DNA from: Roseimicrobium sp. ORNL1
GTDB lineage: Bacteria; Verrucomicrobiota; Verrucomicrobiia; Verrucomicrobiales; Verrucomicrobiaceae
Assembly: GCF_011044495.1 (NCBI RefSeq)
Contig: NZ_CP049143.1
Coordinates: 3,782,001 to 3,846,000 of the forward strand
DNA: 64,000 bases
Direction: 5' to 3'
Both the position numbers and the translations under genes were made by a program. Numbering within the stretch: the first letter of the stretch is position 1; the number at the start of each line of letters is the position of its first letter. Below are positions 20,701 through 27,637 of this stretch, one piece after another. The notes beneath the pieces were generated by a model, which searched no databases, had not been told where the DNA came from, and was given only the letters and a program-made list of their open reading frames with translations.

Positions 20701-22006
20701 AAAGGATGATCCCCTGGAAGAGATTGCTGAATCCATTTCCGGTGGTCAGTGTGCCGCCGTTCATGGTGATGGGACCCAGGACGTTGGCATCACCGCCACT
20801 CACTCCACCTCCCACCGTCGTCACCGCCGAGCGAACGAGCGCGCCTTCATTGATGATGATACGCACCTGCGGGGTCGAGGTAGCACTCCCCAAGATGTTT
20901 CCGTTGGTCATGAGCAGCGTGCCGCCATTGTTCACGGTGATAGTCCTGCCTGCCGTCTGGCCGTTACCCAAGGCAGTTGTCGTGGGGTTGGCGACATTTC
21001 TTTGAAGGTTAGCGACCAATGTTCCAGCGTTCACCACAATATTCCCCGTGAACGAATTCTGGGCGGTGAGCGTGAGGCTGCCAGAGCCGGTCTTGATCAG
21101 GTTACCCGCGCCACTCAGCACACCACTGTAGGTGGTGTTTGCTCCATTGGCACCCACCGTGAGATTGACGTTTGCGCCAGTGACATCAGTGAGCGCAAAC
21201 GCGCCTGTTCCCGCCAATCCACCAAGGTTGTAGTTCAGCACGCCGCCGGCAAAGGTCACACCGTTGGCTGCATTGTTTGTCAGAGTGCTGTTCTGCACAG
21301 CATTGGCATTCGCAAGTCTCAATACACCTGCGGAAATGGTCGTGGCTCCGGTATGAGCATTGGCACCGGAGAGCACCCAGGTGCCCGTGCCGGCCTTCGT
21401 GATGGCCAGTGCCGCCGCACCACCATTAGAAATACCACCACTGATGGTGCCGCCTCCCGCTCCGGTGAGCGTGAGGGTCTTGGCACCTGCGACTCCACCG
21501 CTGCCACCACTGATGGGCCCGGTGAAGTTCAACAGCATCGACGTATTGTTGTTGGTGAACGTGTAGGCCTGCGCTGTCGCATCTGTTCCCAACACCAGCG
21601 CCGCCTGAATCAACTGGTTGTTGACGGTATTGGCGTTCATCGTGATACTGCCCCCGTTATTCAGCGTCAGCGTCTGGTTTCCTGCGCCGCCTGAACCGAT
21701 GACATAGGATGACGCCCATGTGCTATCAAAGAGCAATGACTGCACAGTGATTCCCGCCCCGAGGTTGATCACCGTATTGCCATTGCCTGCATTGCTGAAG
21801 ATCGCGGTGTCACCGGTGCCGGGCACCATGCCGGTGTTCCAGTTGGTCGTCGTACCCCAGGCGGCATCTGTCGTGCCATTCCATGTCGCTGTAGCCGCAG
21901 GTGCGGGTTGCGACGCCAGCAGGAGGGCACAAGCGCCCACGATGGCAGAGGCGAGTCCTGACAATCCGGTTCGCGGGCCACAGTGACTGATGATGTTTTT
22001 TTCCAT
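14705..22006 (-). CDS. Giant autotransporter-repeat protein with PEP-CTERM tail
   Basis: A 2433-residue secreted protein. Signal peptide: about 37 residues ending APAATATWNG. At least 12 autotransporter-associated beta-strand repeats are visible, each like LTKSGAGTLVLSGTNTYTG followed by TTVNSGVLR, spread over residues about 180-2280, in a Gly/Thr/Asn-rich beta-helix. There is no outer-membrane beta-barrel. Instead the end is VVPEPDRALLLLGGLTLLV plus an Arg-rich tail, a PEP-CTERM sorting signal (VPEP, hydrophobic span, basic tail), implying processing by an exosortase encoded elsewhere. It heads the cassette operon, so it may be the cargo or surface adhesin of the pseudopilin-like system. Co-occurrence of such repeats with the cassette is known in the phylum. 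Confidence 0.93.
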   Translation of the reverse strand: MEKNIISHCGPRTGLSGLASAIVGACALLLASQPAPAATATWNGTTDAAWGTTTNWNTGMVPGTGDTAIFSNAGNGNTVINLGAGITVQSLLFDSTWASSYVIGSGGAGNQTLTLNNGGSITMNANTVNNQLIQAALVLGTDATAQAYTFTNNNTSMLLNFTGPISGGSGGVAGAKTLTLTGAGGGTISGGISNGGAAALAITKAGTGTWVLSGANAHTGATTISAGVLRLANANAVQNSTLTNNAANGVTFAGGVLNYNLGGLAGTGAFALTDVTGANVNLTVGANGANTTYSGVLSGAGNLIKTGSGSLTLTAQNSFTGNIVVNAGTLVANLQRNVANPTTTALGNGQTAGRTITVNNGGTLLMTNGNILGSATSTPQVRIIINEGALVRSAVTTVGGGVSGGDANVLGPITMNGGTLTTGNGFSNLFQGIILSNTVTVRGSVASTINTDVADTVANGVMLNGTITFDVADATANANTDLLVSARLVWVPNSTTGGSLLKTGNGTMQITGANAYTGATTIRGGLLKVGNGTTGSLNGTTGTALNFTGTGAIEFNEAAGSSQGMGALTFTTGEGTVTSTYGGSGNTTLTFASYARSAGATGNFVVSGGVNGTTNKIVLTGVTTGAFMNTGTFFGGSRYAFYDATGFVRDLQYGVDAGADTFVGGATLTGTHVQTTGAITAQATTTFTTLNIHGNHNVTLAGGATLTVSGILKSENVAGGSIISGGTGIQAASGAELVIRTDGVNDALSITTAILNNGTSALTKSGAGTLVLSGTNTYAGATTVNSGVLRATTSASALGAGTLSLAGGELQLANDTALNFGRNTTITGDARLTSDRLTAGAGVTHTLGTLSIGAQRLTIAGGSNVTSGAAGVAVGATTFTAAPVFHIVNPTAGGTTTLSLGAVTNGGFGVTFTGNGNLAQTGIISGAGGVTFGGLSAAGGDPFSGVATFNLINTYTGNTVVNSGTLTLAAGGGSGAIRGALTINSGALVNLSAVDALGFNNDATRVAQVNINGGTLNNTTAGNQGLRTNFSLTGGTMTSTGGGAYNFTNGFGITTIASTVTSTVTANVVARDAGPIVFTSAQGATASGVDLLVSGVLSGSAVTKAGAGTLHLSGNNTFTGLISLNGGILRASTAGINGGDTTNGITFNGGTLQAAAGGIATGKAITLTGAGTFDTNGNASTLSGNITGTGLFTKAGAGALTLSGGANAYSGGLTVAGGSVIVNNANTGVLGSGTVTMGVGTTIDLNGNSQSTGLLRTQDDASAVSITSNNAVGSPTLTLTGTGTETFGGAISNGLASSLSIIKAGTGTQTFSGINTYTGTTQITGGMLRINGRLGNTSVNVGTAGVLGGTGSIAGLVTLAGSGSAINLQDGTVGTLTLSSGLTLTGGNSLFFDLGATGDSIGLTGGPFTFSSGIASVNLLNLAGYGAGTYNLITGATGINLANFQLYSSSLAGFNLALNVTGGNTLTLSVLASTAPPVAYWKGDVDGFWSTNNAGNTNFTSDAAGTTDVGGLLDGTSAVTFSATGAALENNTTLGANIAIRSLTIATTNAVGIGGANSLTLVDPTALTINAGAGALSITAQQVILGSNQTWTNNSSNAATITSAISGARALTLAGTGAFTFSGNNTYSGGTTLSAATTLNINSSGTGASNSALGTGTFTINGGTINNTSGSLVTLGTNNAMAWNADFIFGGANNLNLGTGAVTLGTNRTVTTQGTGTLTVGGVISGAGLGLTKAGTGTLELAGQNTFTGATIVNQGTLRISGVVNAPNTANVGIVTVGSAANLNAILSIEGGTLNASKNTSPSIAVGSVANSRGFVKMTSGAITTGSEFHLGRGAGAFAAMSMSGGTVASASWFVVGFNNDRAILNHSNGDITLAANRMTIGAGGAGSIGVYNASGTATFNATGGNGGMFVGENGLGTLNVSDSANVNLAVNGLIFGQVANSNGTVNLLGGTITTNRVIKGAGTGTFNFNGGTLKANATNATFMTGLTNAFVYSGGAKIDSGGFDITIAQPLQAPTGSGVSSIAVTDGGSGYVDTPVVVLSGGSGSGATAIATVVSGVVTGFVITNPGTGYVVGDVLTVTLHGGGATTAATAGTISLAANTSGGLTKSGAGVLTLSGTNTYTGGTSITGGTLALGHATNTLADTGTVTVNGGALDIGANAETVGGLTLVSGSITGTTGVITASSYSMQSGTVSGILGGSGALTKTTAGSVSVTSANTYTGATTVSAGRLLANNATGSATGTGNVIVESAGRLGGIGRVGVLGGTQSITVNSGGVIEVGNTGDIASETLDLATSGAGTISLLGTLEFDIYDNLGGENPAASNDQLFLFSDTSIVLSGTLKVTDTTTFSATDWAEGDKWRLLDWSGVTAGTKFTGGFTTLDLPTLDSGLSWITSADASGFYIAVAVVPEPDRALLLLGGLTLLVTHRRRRPMSTM

Positions 22007-22080
22007 GATTGAGAAGCGATGCGAATGGAGGCTCTAACAAAGTGAGATCTGCAGCCCTGACGGGAGGCGAAAAATCCGGC

Positions 22081-22311
22081 TCAGAACTTGATGCCCGTGA
22101 TGAAGTCGTGATCGACGCAGGTCAGAGGCACAGAGATATCTGCGCTCGGCGCATCTGACGGAGTGCGTGTGATCCACATGCGATCCATCGTGAAGGATTC
22201 GCCTCCTGATTGATTGTTCCCATCAGACGACCTTTGGTAACGATCCGTCGCGCTGCGTCCGCAGGCATCCTGCCGGTGTGCTGGCTGGAATGGCTGGTAT
22301 TCCGCGCTCAT
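22081..22311 (-). pseudogene. Short open frame, possible 3' gene remnant
   Basis: A 76-codon frame between the AraC gene and the autotransporter-repeat gene, on the same strand. The last 35 residues (FTMDRMWITRTPSDAPSAD ... FITGIKF) read like the end of a real protein. The first 40 do not. No family is recognised and no ribosome binding site is evident. It could be a tiny gene or the tail of a lost one. The remaining bases of 22007-22334 probably hold the operon promoter. Confidence 0.3.
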
Positions 22312-22334
22312 TTATTCGACGTATCGATGTTTCA

Positions 22335-23354
22335 TCAAACAGTGCGCAGCTTGCTCTGCGTCTTCCGGCGGCGGCTGCGGAAGGTCCGCGGAGTCTCGCC
22401 CGTGTGCTGACGGAACTGGCGCGTGAAGGCGCTCTGGTCGTAGAACCCATGATTCAGCGCGACCTCCGCAATCGAGCTTTCCGTGGCCAGGAGTTCATCA
22501 CTCGCTGCCTGGATGCGCGTGCGCACGATGAACTCCTGGGTGCTCATGCGATACGTCTTCTGGAAGCGCCGGTTGAGCTGGCGCTCGGAGAGGTGGGCGA
22601 TTTGGGCGAGATCCGCCACGGCGAGGCGCTCCCGAAAGTGGAGATGGATGTGGTCCACCACCTTCTGCAGCTGCTCGTCATCTTCACCGCCTCCCGAGCC
22701 CCCGTGATAGGGGCGGACAAAGCCCATGACTCCAATCACCTCGCCATGGGCGTCGAGAATGGGCAGTTTCGTGGTGACAAACCAGTCCTTGGCCCGTGTG
22801 CGCGCATAGAGCGCCTCCACCCGATCGATAACAGGCTGGCGGGTCTGCATGACATGCAGGTCATCCTGCCGGATGGCCCGCGCGACAAACGGCGGATGGA
22901 TCGTCGAGTCACTCACCCCAAGCAACTCCTCCTCTCGCGTGGCTCCGATGCGGCGAAGCATACCCTCGCCGATGGCGACGAACCGTCCTTCCGTGTCCTT
23001 GGCAAAGAAATCCGTGTCCGGCAGATGCTCGAACAGCATGCGGAACTGCTGCATCAGTCCCATGCGCTTGAAGAATGCTTTTTGAAATTCGCGTGGCTCC
23101 TTGATGGGCTGTTTCCCCTCCGTGGAAGACGGCTCAGCCTCCACACCTGAAACGGAGATGGTGAGGCGTGGCGTGTCGGAGGCCCGCTGGATCCGTGATC
23201 CTGCCAGACCCTCGAGGCGGGTCAAATGGTCCGGTGACGCTTGTCGCGTCTGCGGCATGAAGGATAGGTGGCTTCCGAGGAACATGGTGAGGAGCGGGGA
23301 AGCGCCGGAGCAACAAACCGGCGGGTGGGTGAATGCGATGTCGTTACTCCCCAA
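22335..23354 (-). CDS. PAS-AraC transcriptional regulator
   Basis: A 339-residue protein; the first 90 residues are poorly structured and the start could be internal. A PAS domain lies at about 100-215 (LFEHLPDTDFFAKDTEGRFVA, TTKLPILDAHGEVIGVMGF). An AraC-type double helix-turn-helix follows at about 230-330 (LAQIAHLSERQLNRRFQKTYRM, IAEVALNHGFYDQSAFTRQFRQHTG). It has the same architecture as the regulator at 58508 and similar key motifs. It is divergent from the kinase gene at 23488 and upstream of the cassette operon in the same direction, so either may be its target. Confidence 0.9.
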   Translation of the reverse strand: MGSNDIAFTHPPVCCSGASPLLTMFLGSHLSFMPQTRQASPDHLTRLEGLAGSRIQRASDTPRLTISVSGVEAEPSSTEGKQPIKEPREFQKAFFKRMGLMQQFRMLFEHLPDTDFFAKDTEGRFVAIGEGMLRRIGATREEELLGVSDSTIHPPFVARAIRQDDLHVMQTRQPVIDRVEALYARTRAKDWFVTTKLPILDAHGEVIGVMGFVRPYHGGSGGGEDDEQLQKVVDHIHLHFRERLAVADLAQIAHLSERQLNRRFQKTYRMSTQEFIVRTRIQAASDELLATESSIAEVALNHGFYDQSAFTRQFRQHTGETPRTFRSRRRKTQSKLRTV

Positions 23355-23487
23355 GCGTAGTGATCCCCCTCATGGGCATCTACAGAACGAATGTTCTGTT
23401 TTGCCGGTGTTGCTTCTGAACCGGGTCTGGCGCTCAATGGCACCGATGAGGTATTCTTGGAATACTTCACTCGCCGCTCCTCCCTCC

Positions 23488-26400
23488 ATGACCTTCCAGT
23501 ATCGATGTGCCAGCAGGCTCCTCACGTGGCTTGTCGCGTCCGGCATGTGCTTTGCCGGATCAGGTCTGGTCGCAGAGGGAGAGCCCGCGGAGTCTTCCTG
23601 GCTCTATCATTCCTGGCAGACGGATGATGGACTGCCCAACAACGATGTGACCGCCGTGACGCAGGCACACGATGGCGCCATGCTCTTCGCCACACAAAGC
23701 GGGCTGGCGCGGTTTGATGGCTGGAGGTTGCTGGAACCAGCGGACTTGCCCAAGACATGGAGTTCACGCGGGATCGGGGGCGTGATGTCTTCCCGGGATG
23801 GCACCCTGTGGCTTGCCACCAGTGTGGGCCTGGTCGCACATCGCGTGGGAAAAGAGCCCCAAGTGGTCGCTCAAGAGCTGGCTCGTGACGGCCGACTCAA
23901 TGCGTTCTTTGAGCAAGCGGATGGCACCATCTGGCTGAGCCACGAGAAAGCAGGAGTCTTCCGGCTAAGAAATGGGCTCCTCGCCAATGTCACCAGCGTG
24001 AGCCGGCCTGGAAATCCTCCCGTCCGATATAGTGCCCAGATGGTGGCACAGGATGGACGGGGTGCCATTTGGGCAGCAGGACGTGAGATCCTGGCCCGGT
24101 GGCAGGGCGACACGTTCGAGTGGGTGGCCGACCTTCCCGACGCAGTCACACTGTTGTGCAAAGCAAAAGAGGGCGGCCTGTGGATCGTTTGCGGCAGGCA
24201 ATTGTTAAGATTCACCGAGGCGGAAGGGCTGAAGACCGTGGCCACACTGCCCATCGGTCCCCCCGGCACCCGTCCCTCTGCCATTTTGGAAGATGAGCAT
24301 GAGCGCCTCTGGATAGGGACATTCGCAGACGGCCTCTACCTCAGAGAGGGTAGTTCATTTGAGAAAATCCCGCTGTCCAACTATGACGTGTGGTCGCTCT
24401 GTGAAGACCACGAAAGCAATCTCTGGGCTGGCACCGGCGGTGGCGGCGTGTGCCTGGTGCGGCCACGCGTGCTTGAGACGCTCCGCGAGGAAAACGCTCC
24501 CACCTTGCAAACCGCGCGCAGTTTGTGCACGGATGCACGTGGCGATATCTGGGTGGCTATGCAAACGGGGCAACTCTACACCAAGCGCTCCGGAAACTGG
24601 CGGCACCTGAGGGCTCCTGAGAACTGGCCCGGCCCCCTGGCGACCTGCGTTACGGCGGATACGCTCGGCAATGTCTGGATCGGCGCCAGCGAGAATCGCG
24701 TGGTGCGCTGGGACGGTAGCAAGTATGAAATCGCACCTCTCCCTCCCGCGCGCGAAGGCCAGTTGCGCATCAGAGCCATTATGGTAGCACGCAATGGGGA
24801 AGTCTGGATCGCCCAGGCGGAGTCAGTCACGCACGGAGAGCCCGGCATGTGGATCTCACTCCAACTCCCACCGGACGCCGGAGAGATTCACGCCCTGGCA
24901 CAGGATATGGAGGGGCGCATCTGGGTGGGCACCCTGGGCAGCCGTCTTCTGCTGGCGCAGGGTGACGCGCTCCTGGATCGAACGCCGCCCGGATTCCCCG
25001 GAGACGGCGGCATCCGTACGATCCTGGCCACCGACGATGGCTGCCTCTGGGTCGGCACTGGAGGTGATGGACTCGTCCGCGTGAAAGAGGGCCGCTGTTC
25101 GGTACTCACCACAGCCAACGGTCTGCGGCACAATGTGGTCTCCCAACTGATACTGGACCACAAGGGACGGCTCTGGGGCGCGGGAGATCGCGGCATTTTC
25201 CTTCTCTCCCTGGACGAACTCAACGCCGTGGCGGACGGCCGTGCGGAGAGATTTCACACCATGGCGTTTGGCGCCAGCGAGGGTGCCCCGAGTCTGCAGG
25301 CAAACAGCGGCTATGCTCCCAACACTATGCTGGCGCCTGACAACCGCTTGTGGTTCTCCTCGCGAAGCAGCGGCATTGTCATCGCCAACCCCGAGCTGCC
25401 GGGAGGGAACAAGTCCGCGCCACCAGTTGCAATCGAGGAATTCGTGGCCAACGGTAAAACGGTGCCAGATGGCATCCCAGGCCCAGCCGAGATTGGTCCT
25501 GGGATCATCAGTGCGCGCTTCCAGCTCAGCGCAAAAAGCTACACTGCCCGCGAGAATGTCGTGTTGCAGCACCGGCTTTCCGGAGTGGACGCAGGGTGGG
25601 TGGCCAGCGGACGGGATCGCATCGCAAGCTACGCCTCCCTCGATCCCGGCAGCTATATCCTGCGCGTGCGCGCGATGAACAATGACGGCGTATGGAGCAA
25701 GCGGGACGCCACACTCGCATTCACCGTCACCCCTTTCTTCTGGCAGCGTACATGGTTTCGCGTGGTGGCCGCAATAGCAGCACTCTCTCTGGCCGCGCTG
25801 GTGGCCAATACCTTCACGTCATGGAGGGTACATCGGCAGAACGTTCTTCTAAGGCAGGAGGTGGCGGTGAGAAGAGAGCGGGCCCGCATTGCAAGGGATG
25901 TTCACGATCAAATCGGCGCGAGCCTCACGGAGATCTCCATGCTCTCCGATCTGGCCCAGGCAGATGGCGCCGCCTCCACCTCCTACCTGCCACGTCTCGC
26001 GCGCACCGCCCGGAAGGCCGCGGCAGAAATGGACGAAATCGTCTGGGCCATTAACCCCGAGCACGACAACCTCGCCAGCCTGTTGGACTACATCGGCCAG
26101 CAAGCCATGGATCTGACGGGCGCTGCGGGCGTGCGCTGCCGACTGGACTTCCCCGATGAGATCCCCACAAAGCACCTCACGGCCGACTTCCGGCACCACC
26201 TTCTACTTATTGTTCGCGAAGCCGTGAACAACACCATCAAGCACGCCTCTTCGAACGAAGTTCATATCGAGGTCATCCCAGGCGATAGCGAGCTCCGTGT
26301 GACTGTCACCGACAATGGACAGGGATTCGAGCCCGGCGCAGTCACCACGGGGGGCGATGGACTCGCCAATATGAATACTCGCGCTACGGCCTTGCGCGGC

Positions 26401-26508
26401 ACATTGCAGATCCGTAGCAAGCCTAGTGCCGGCACTTCGATTATCGTGCGCCTGCCCTGGCCGTCGGATGACTCCCCTATGGCTACTACAGCGTCGAACC
26501 ACCCATAA
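23488..26508 (+). CDS. Propeller-type two-component sensor histidine kinase
   Basis: A 1006-residue sensor. Start at 23488 gives a signal peptide (about 31 residues); ATG 23437 is an alternative. A large periplasmic beta-propeller of two-component-regulator repeats (LPNNDVTAV, LWIGTFADGLY, IWVGTLGSRLL, LWVGTGGDGLV) covers about 35-650. A Y_Y_Y domain follows, then one membrane span at about 755-778 (VVAAIAALSLAALVANTF). HisKA_3 carries the phospho-acceptor in ARIARDVHDQIGASL, at about residue 805. The ATPase domain is C-terminal (REAVNNTIKHASS, DNGQGFEPG). The gene is followed by its response regulator after 10 nt. Propeller sensors in related phyla often respond to carbohydrates. Confidence 0.95.
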   Translation: MTFQYRCASRLLTWLVASGMCFAGSGLVAEGEPAESSWLYHSWQTDDGLPNNDVTAVTQAHDGAMLFATQSGLARFDGWRLLEPADLPKTWSSRGIGGVMSSRDGTLWLATSVGLVAHRVGKEPQVVAQELARDGRLNAFFEQADGTIWLSHEKAGVFRLRNGLLANVTSVSRPGNPPVRYSAQMVAQDGRGAIWAAGREILARWQGDTFEWVADLPDAVTLLCKAKEGGLWIVCGRQLLRFTEAEGLKTVATLPIGPPGTRPSAILEDEHERLWIGTFADGLYLREGSSFEKIPLSNYDVWSLCEDHESNLWAGTGGGGVCLVRPRVLETLREENAPTLQTARSLCTDARGDIWVAMQTGQLYTKRSGNWRHLRAPENWPGPLATCVTADTLGNVWIGASENRVVRWDGSKYEIAPLPPAREGQLRIRAIMVARNGEVWIAQAESVTHGEPGMWISLQLPPDAGEIHALAQDMEGRIWVGTLGSRLLLAQGDALLDRTPPGFPGDGGIRTILATDDGCLWVGTGGDGLVRVKEGRCSVLTTANGLRHNVVSQLILDHKGRLWGAGDRGIFLLSLDELNAVADGRAERFHTMAFGASEGAPSLQANSGYAPNTMLAPDNRLWFSSRSSGIVIANPELPGGNKSAPPVAIEEFVANGKTVPDGIPGPAEIGPGIISARFQLSAKSYTARENVVLQHRLSGVDAGWVASGRDRIASYASLDPGSYILRVRAMNNDGVWSKRDATLAFTVTPFFWQRTWFRVVAAIAALSLAALVANTFTSWRVHRQNVLLRQEVAVRRERARIARDVHDQIGASLTEISMLSDLAQADGAASTSYLPRLARTARKAAAEMDEIVWAINPEHDNLASLLDYIGQQAMDLTGAAGVRCRLDFPDEIPTKHLTADFRHHLLLIVREAVNNTIKHASSNEVHIEVIPGDSELRVTVTDNGQGFEPGAVTTGGDGLANMNTRATALRGTLQIRSKPSAGTSIIVRLPWPSDDSPMATTASNHP

Positions 26509-26518
26509 CGCCCCTCCC

Positions 26519-27145
26519 ATGCTCATCAAAGTCTCCATCGTGGAAGACGATCCGGCCACCCGTGAAAACCTCATGGTTATCATCAATCGCAGTGCTGACC
26601 TCACCGGCATGGAAACCTATTCCTCCGCGGAAGACGCCATTCGCGGCGTGCCCAAGAATCTGCCGGATGTCCTTCTGGTCGACATCAATCTCGGTCGCCG
26701 CAGCGGCATTGAATGCGTGGCCGTACTTAAGGCGGCTCATCCCAAGCTGCAGATGATGATGGTAACCACCTACGATGACACCAAGCTTATCTTCGAAGCT
26801 CTCCGCGCAGGAGCTAGTGGTTATCTCCTCAAGCGCACCCCTGCCGCTGACATAGTTGCTGCCATCAAAGAGGTTCACGAAGGAGGCTCGCCTATGTCCG
26901 CACAGATTGCGCGGAAGGTCGTATCATACTTCCACCCCAGCCGTTCTCCGGTCTCCGAGATGGAAACGCTCACTCCGCGAGAGCACGAGATCCTTACGCT
27001 GCTCGCAAAAGGCCTGCAGTACAAGGAGATCGCCGATCATCTGGATATCAGCACCAGCACCGTGCGCGGACACCTTCACCTCATCTACGGCAAGCTCCAT
27101 GTGCAGTCACGGACCGAAGCGGTACTGAAGTACTTGGGGCGATGA
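26519..27145 (+). CDS. NarL/LuxR-family response regulator
   Basis: A 208-residue response regulator; ATG at 26519 is chosen because the receiver domain begins directly (MLIKVSIVEDDPATREN). The acidic pocket (EDD), phospho-acceptor Asp in VLLVDINLG and the Lys in YLLKRT are present. The C-terminal LuxR-type helix-turn-helix reads LTPREHEILTLLAKGLQYKEIADHL then STVRGHLHLIYGKL. It is placed 10 nt after the kinase gene, so it is the cognate partner. Targets are unknown. Confidence 0.96.
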   Translation: MLIKVSIVEDDPATRENLMVIINRSADLTGMETYSSAEDAIRGVPKNLPDVLLVDINLGRRSGIECVAVLKAAHPKLQMMMVTTYDDTKLIFEALRAGASGYLLKRTPAADIVAAIKEVHEGGSPMSAQIARKVVSYFHPSRSPVSEMETLTPREHEILTLLAKGLQYKEIADHLDISTSTVRGHLHLIYGKLHVQSRTEAVLKYLGR

Positions 27146-27369
27146 CGGCTGTGAAAAAAAGAGAGTGTTGGATGCCGGACCCGCTTCACGTAGCTGGGAT
27201 GGGCTTTTTTCCGCCATTCCATTCTTTTTTGCAGGCTTACGCCAACAACGCCCGATCCAGCGCGCGACACAACCGATCGCTCAACACATCGTGTAACGCG
27301 GTATTCCGAGCCTTCCAAATCTGCCAGCGTGGTGCCAGCGATTGGTGCGGGCAAACAATGTTGCAAGCC

Positions 27370-27602
27370 ATGAGCGCGAAAACATTCTCAGCGACCCTCG
27401 TTGGCGTGAATGCCGTGGAAGTGGAAATCGAGTGTCACGAATCGCCGGGTAATCAGTTTCGCATCACTGTAATGGGCTTGCCTAAAGCTACCGTCAAAGA
27501 GGCACGAGACCGTGTCATTGCCGCCGTGACTTGCAGCGGCTTCTTCATGCCAACCAGTGCTATGTCACCTTTCACCTTACTCCTGCGGACCTCCCCCGCT
27601 GA
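27370..27602 (+). pseudogene. comM (yifB) N-terminal fragment, frameshifted and truncated
   Basis: MSAKTFSATLVGVNAVEVEIECH and VMGLPKATVKEARDRVIAAV are the opening of the ComM/YifB Mg-chelatase-like ATPase. After GFFMP the homologous frame shifts by one: NQCYVTFHLTPADLPR continues the family pattern (TVNLAPADL) in the other frame and then stops at 27602. The remaining approximately 430 residues, including the ATPase domain, are absent. ComM normally serves as a branch-migration helicase in natural transformation. This piece is a remnant, left upstream of the alginate-lyase-like gene. Confidence 0.8.
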
Positions 27603-27637
27603 GCTTATCCCGGAAAAGCAATCCTAACGTTCCTCAG

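Noticed and set aside
15443-21694. Very long plus-strand open frames opposite the autotransporter-repeat gene
   Set aside because: They arise from the GC-rich repeats; the products are His/Arg/Gly-rich and periodic, without any domain. The minus strand has the signal peptide, repeats and PEP-CTERM end.
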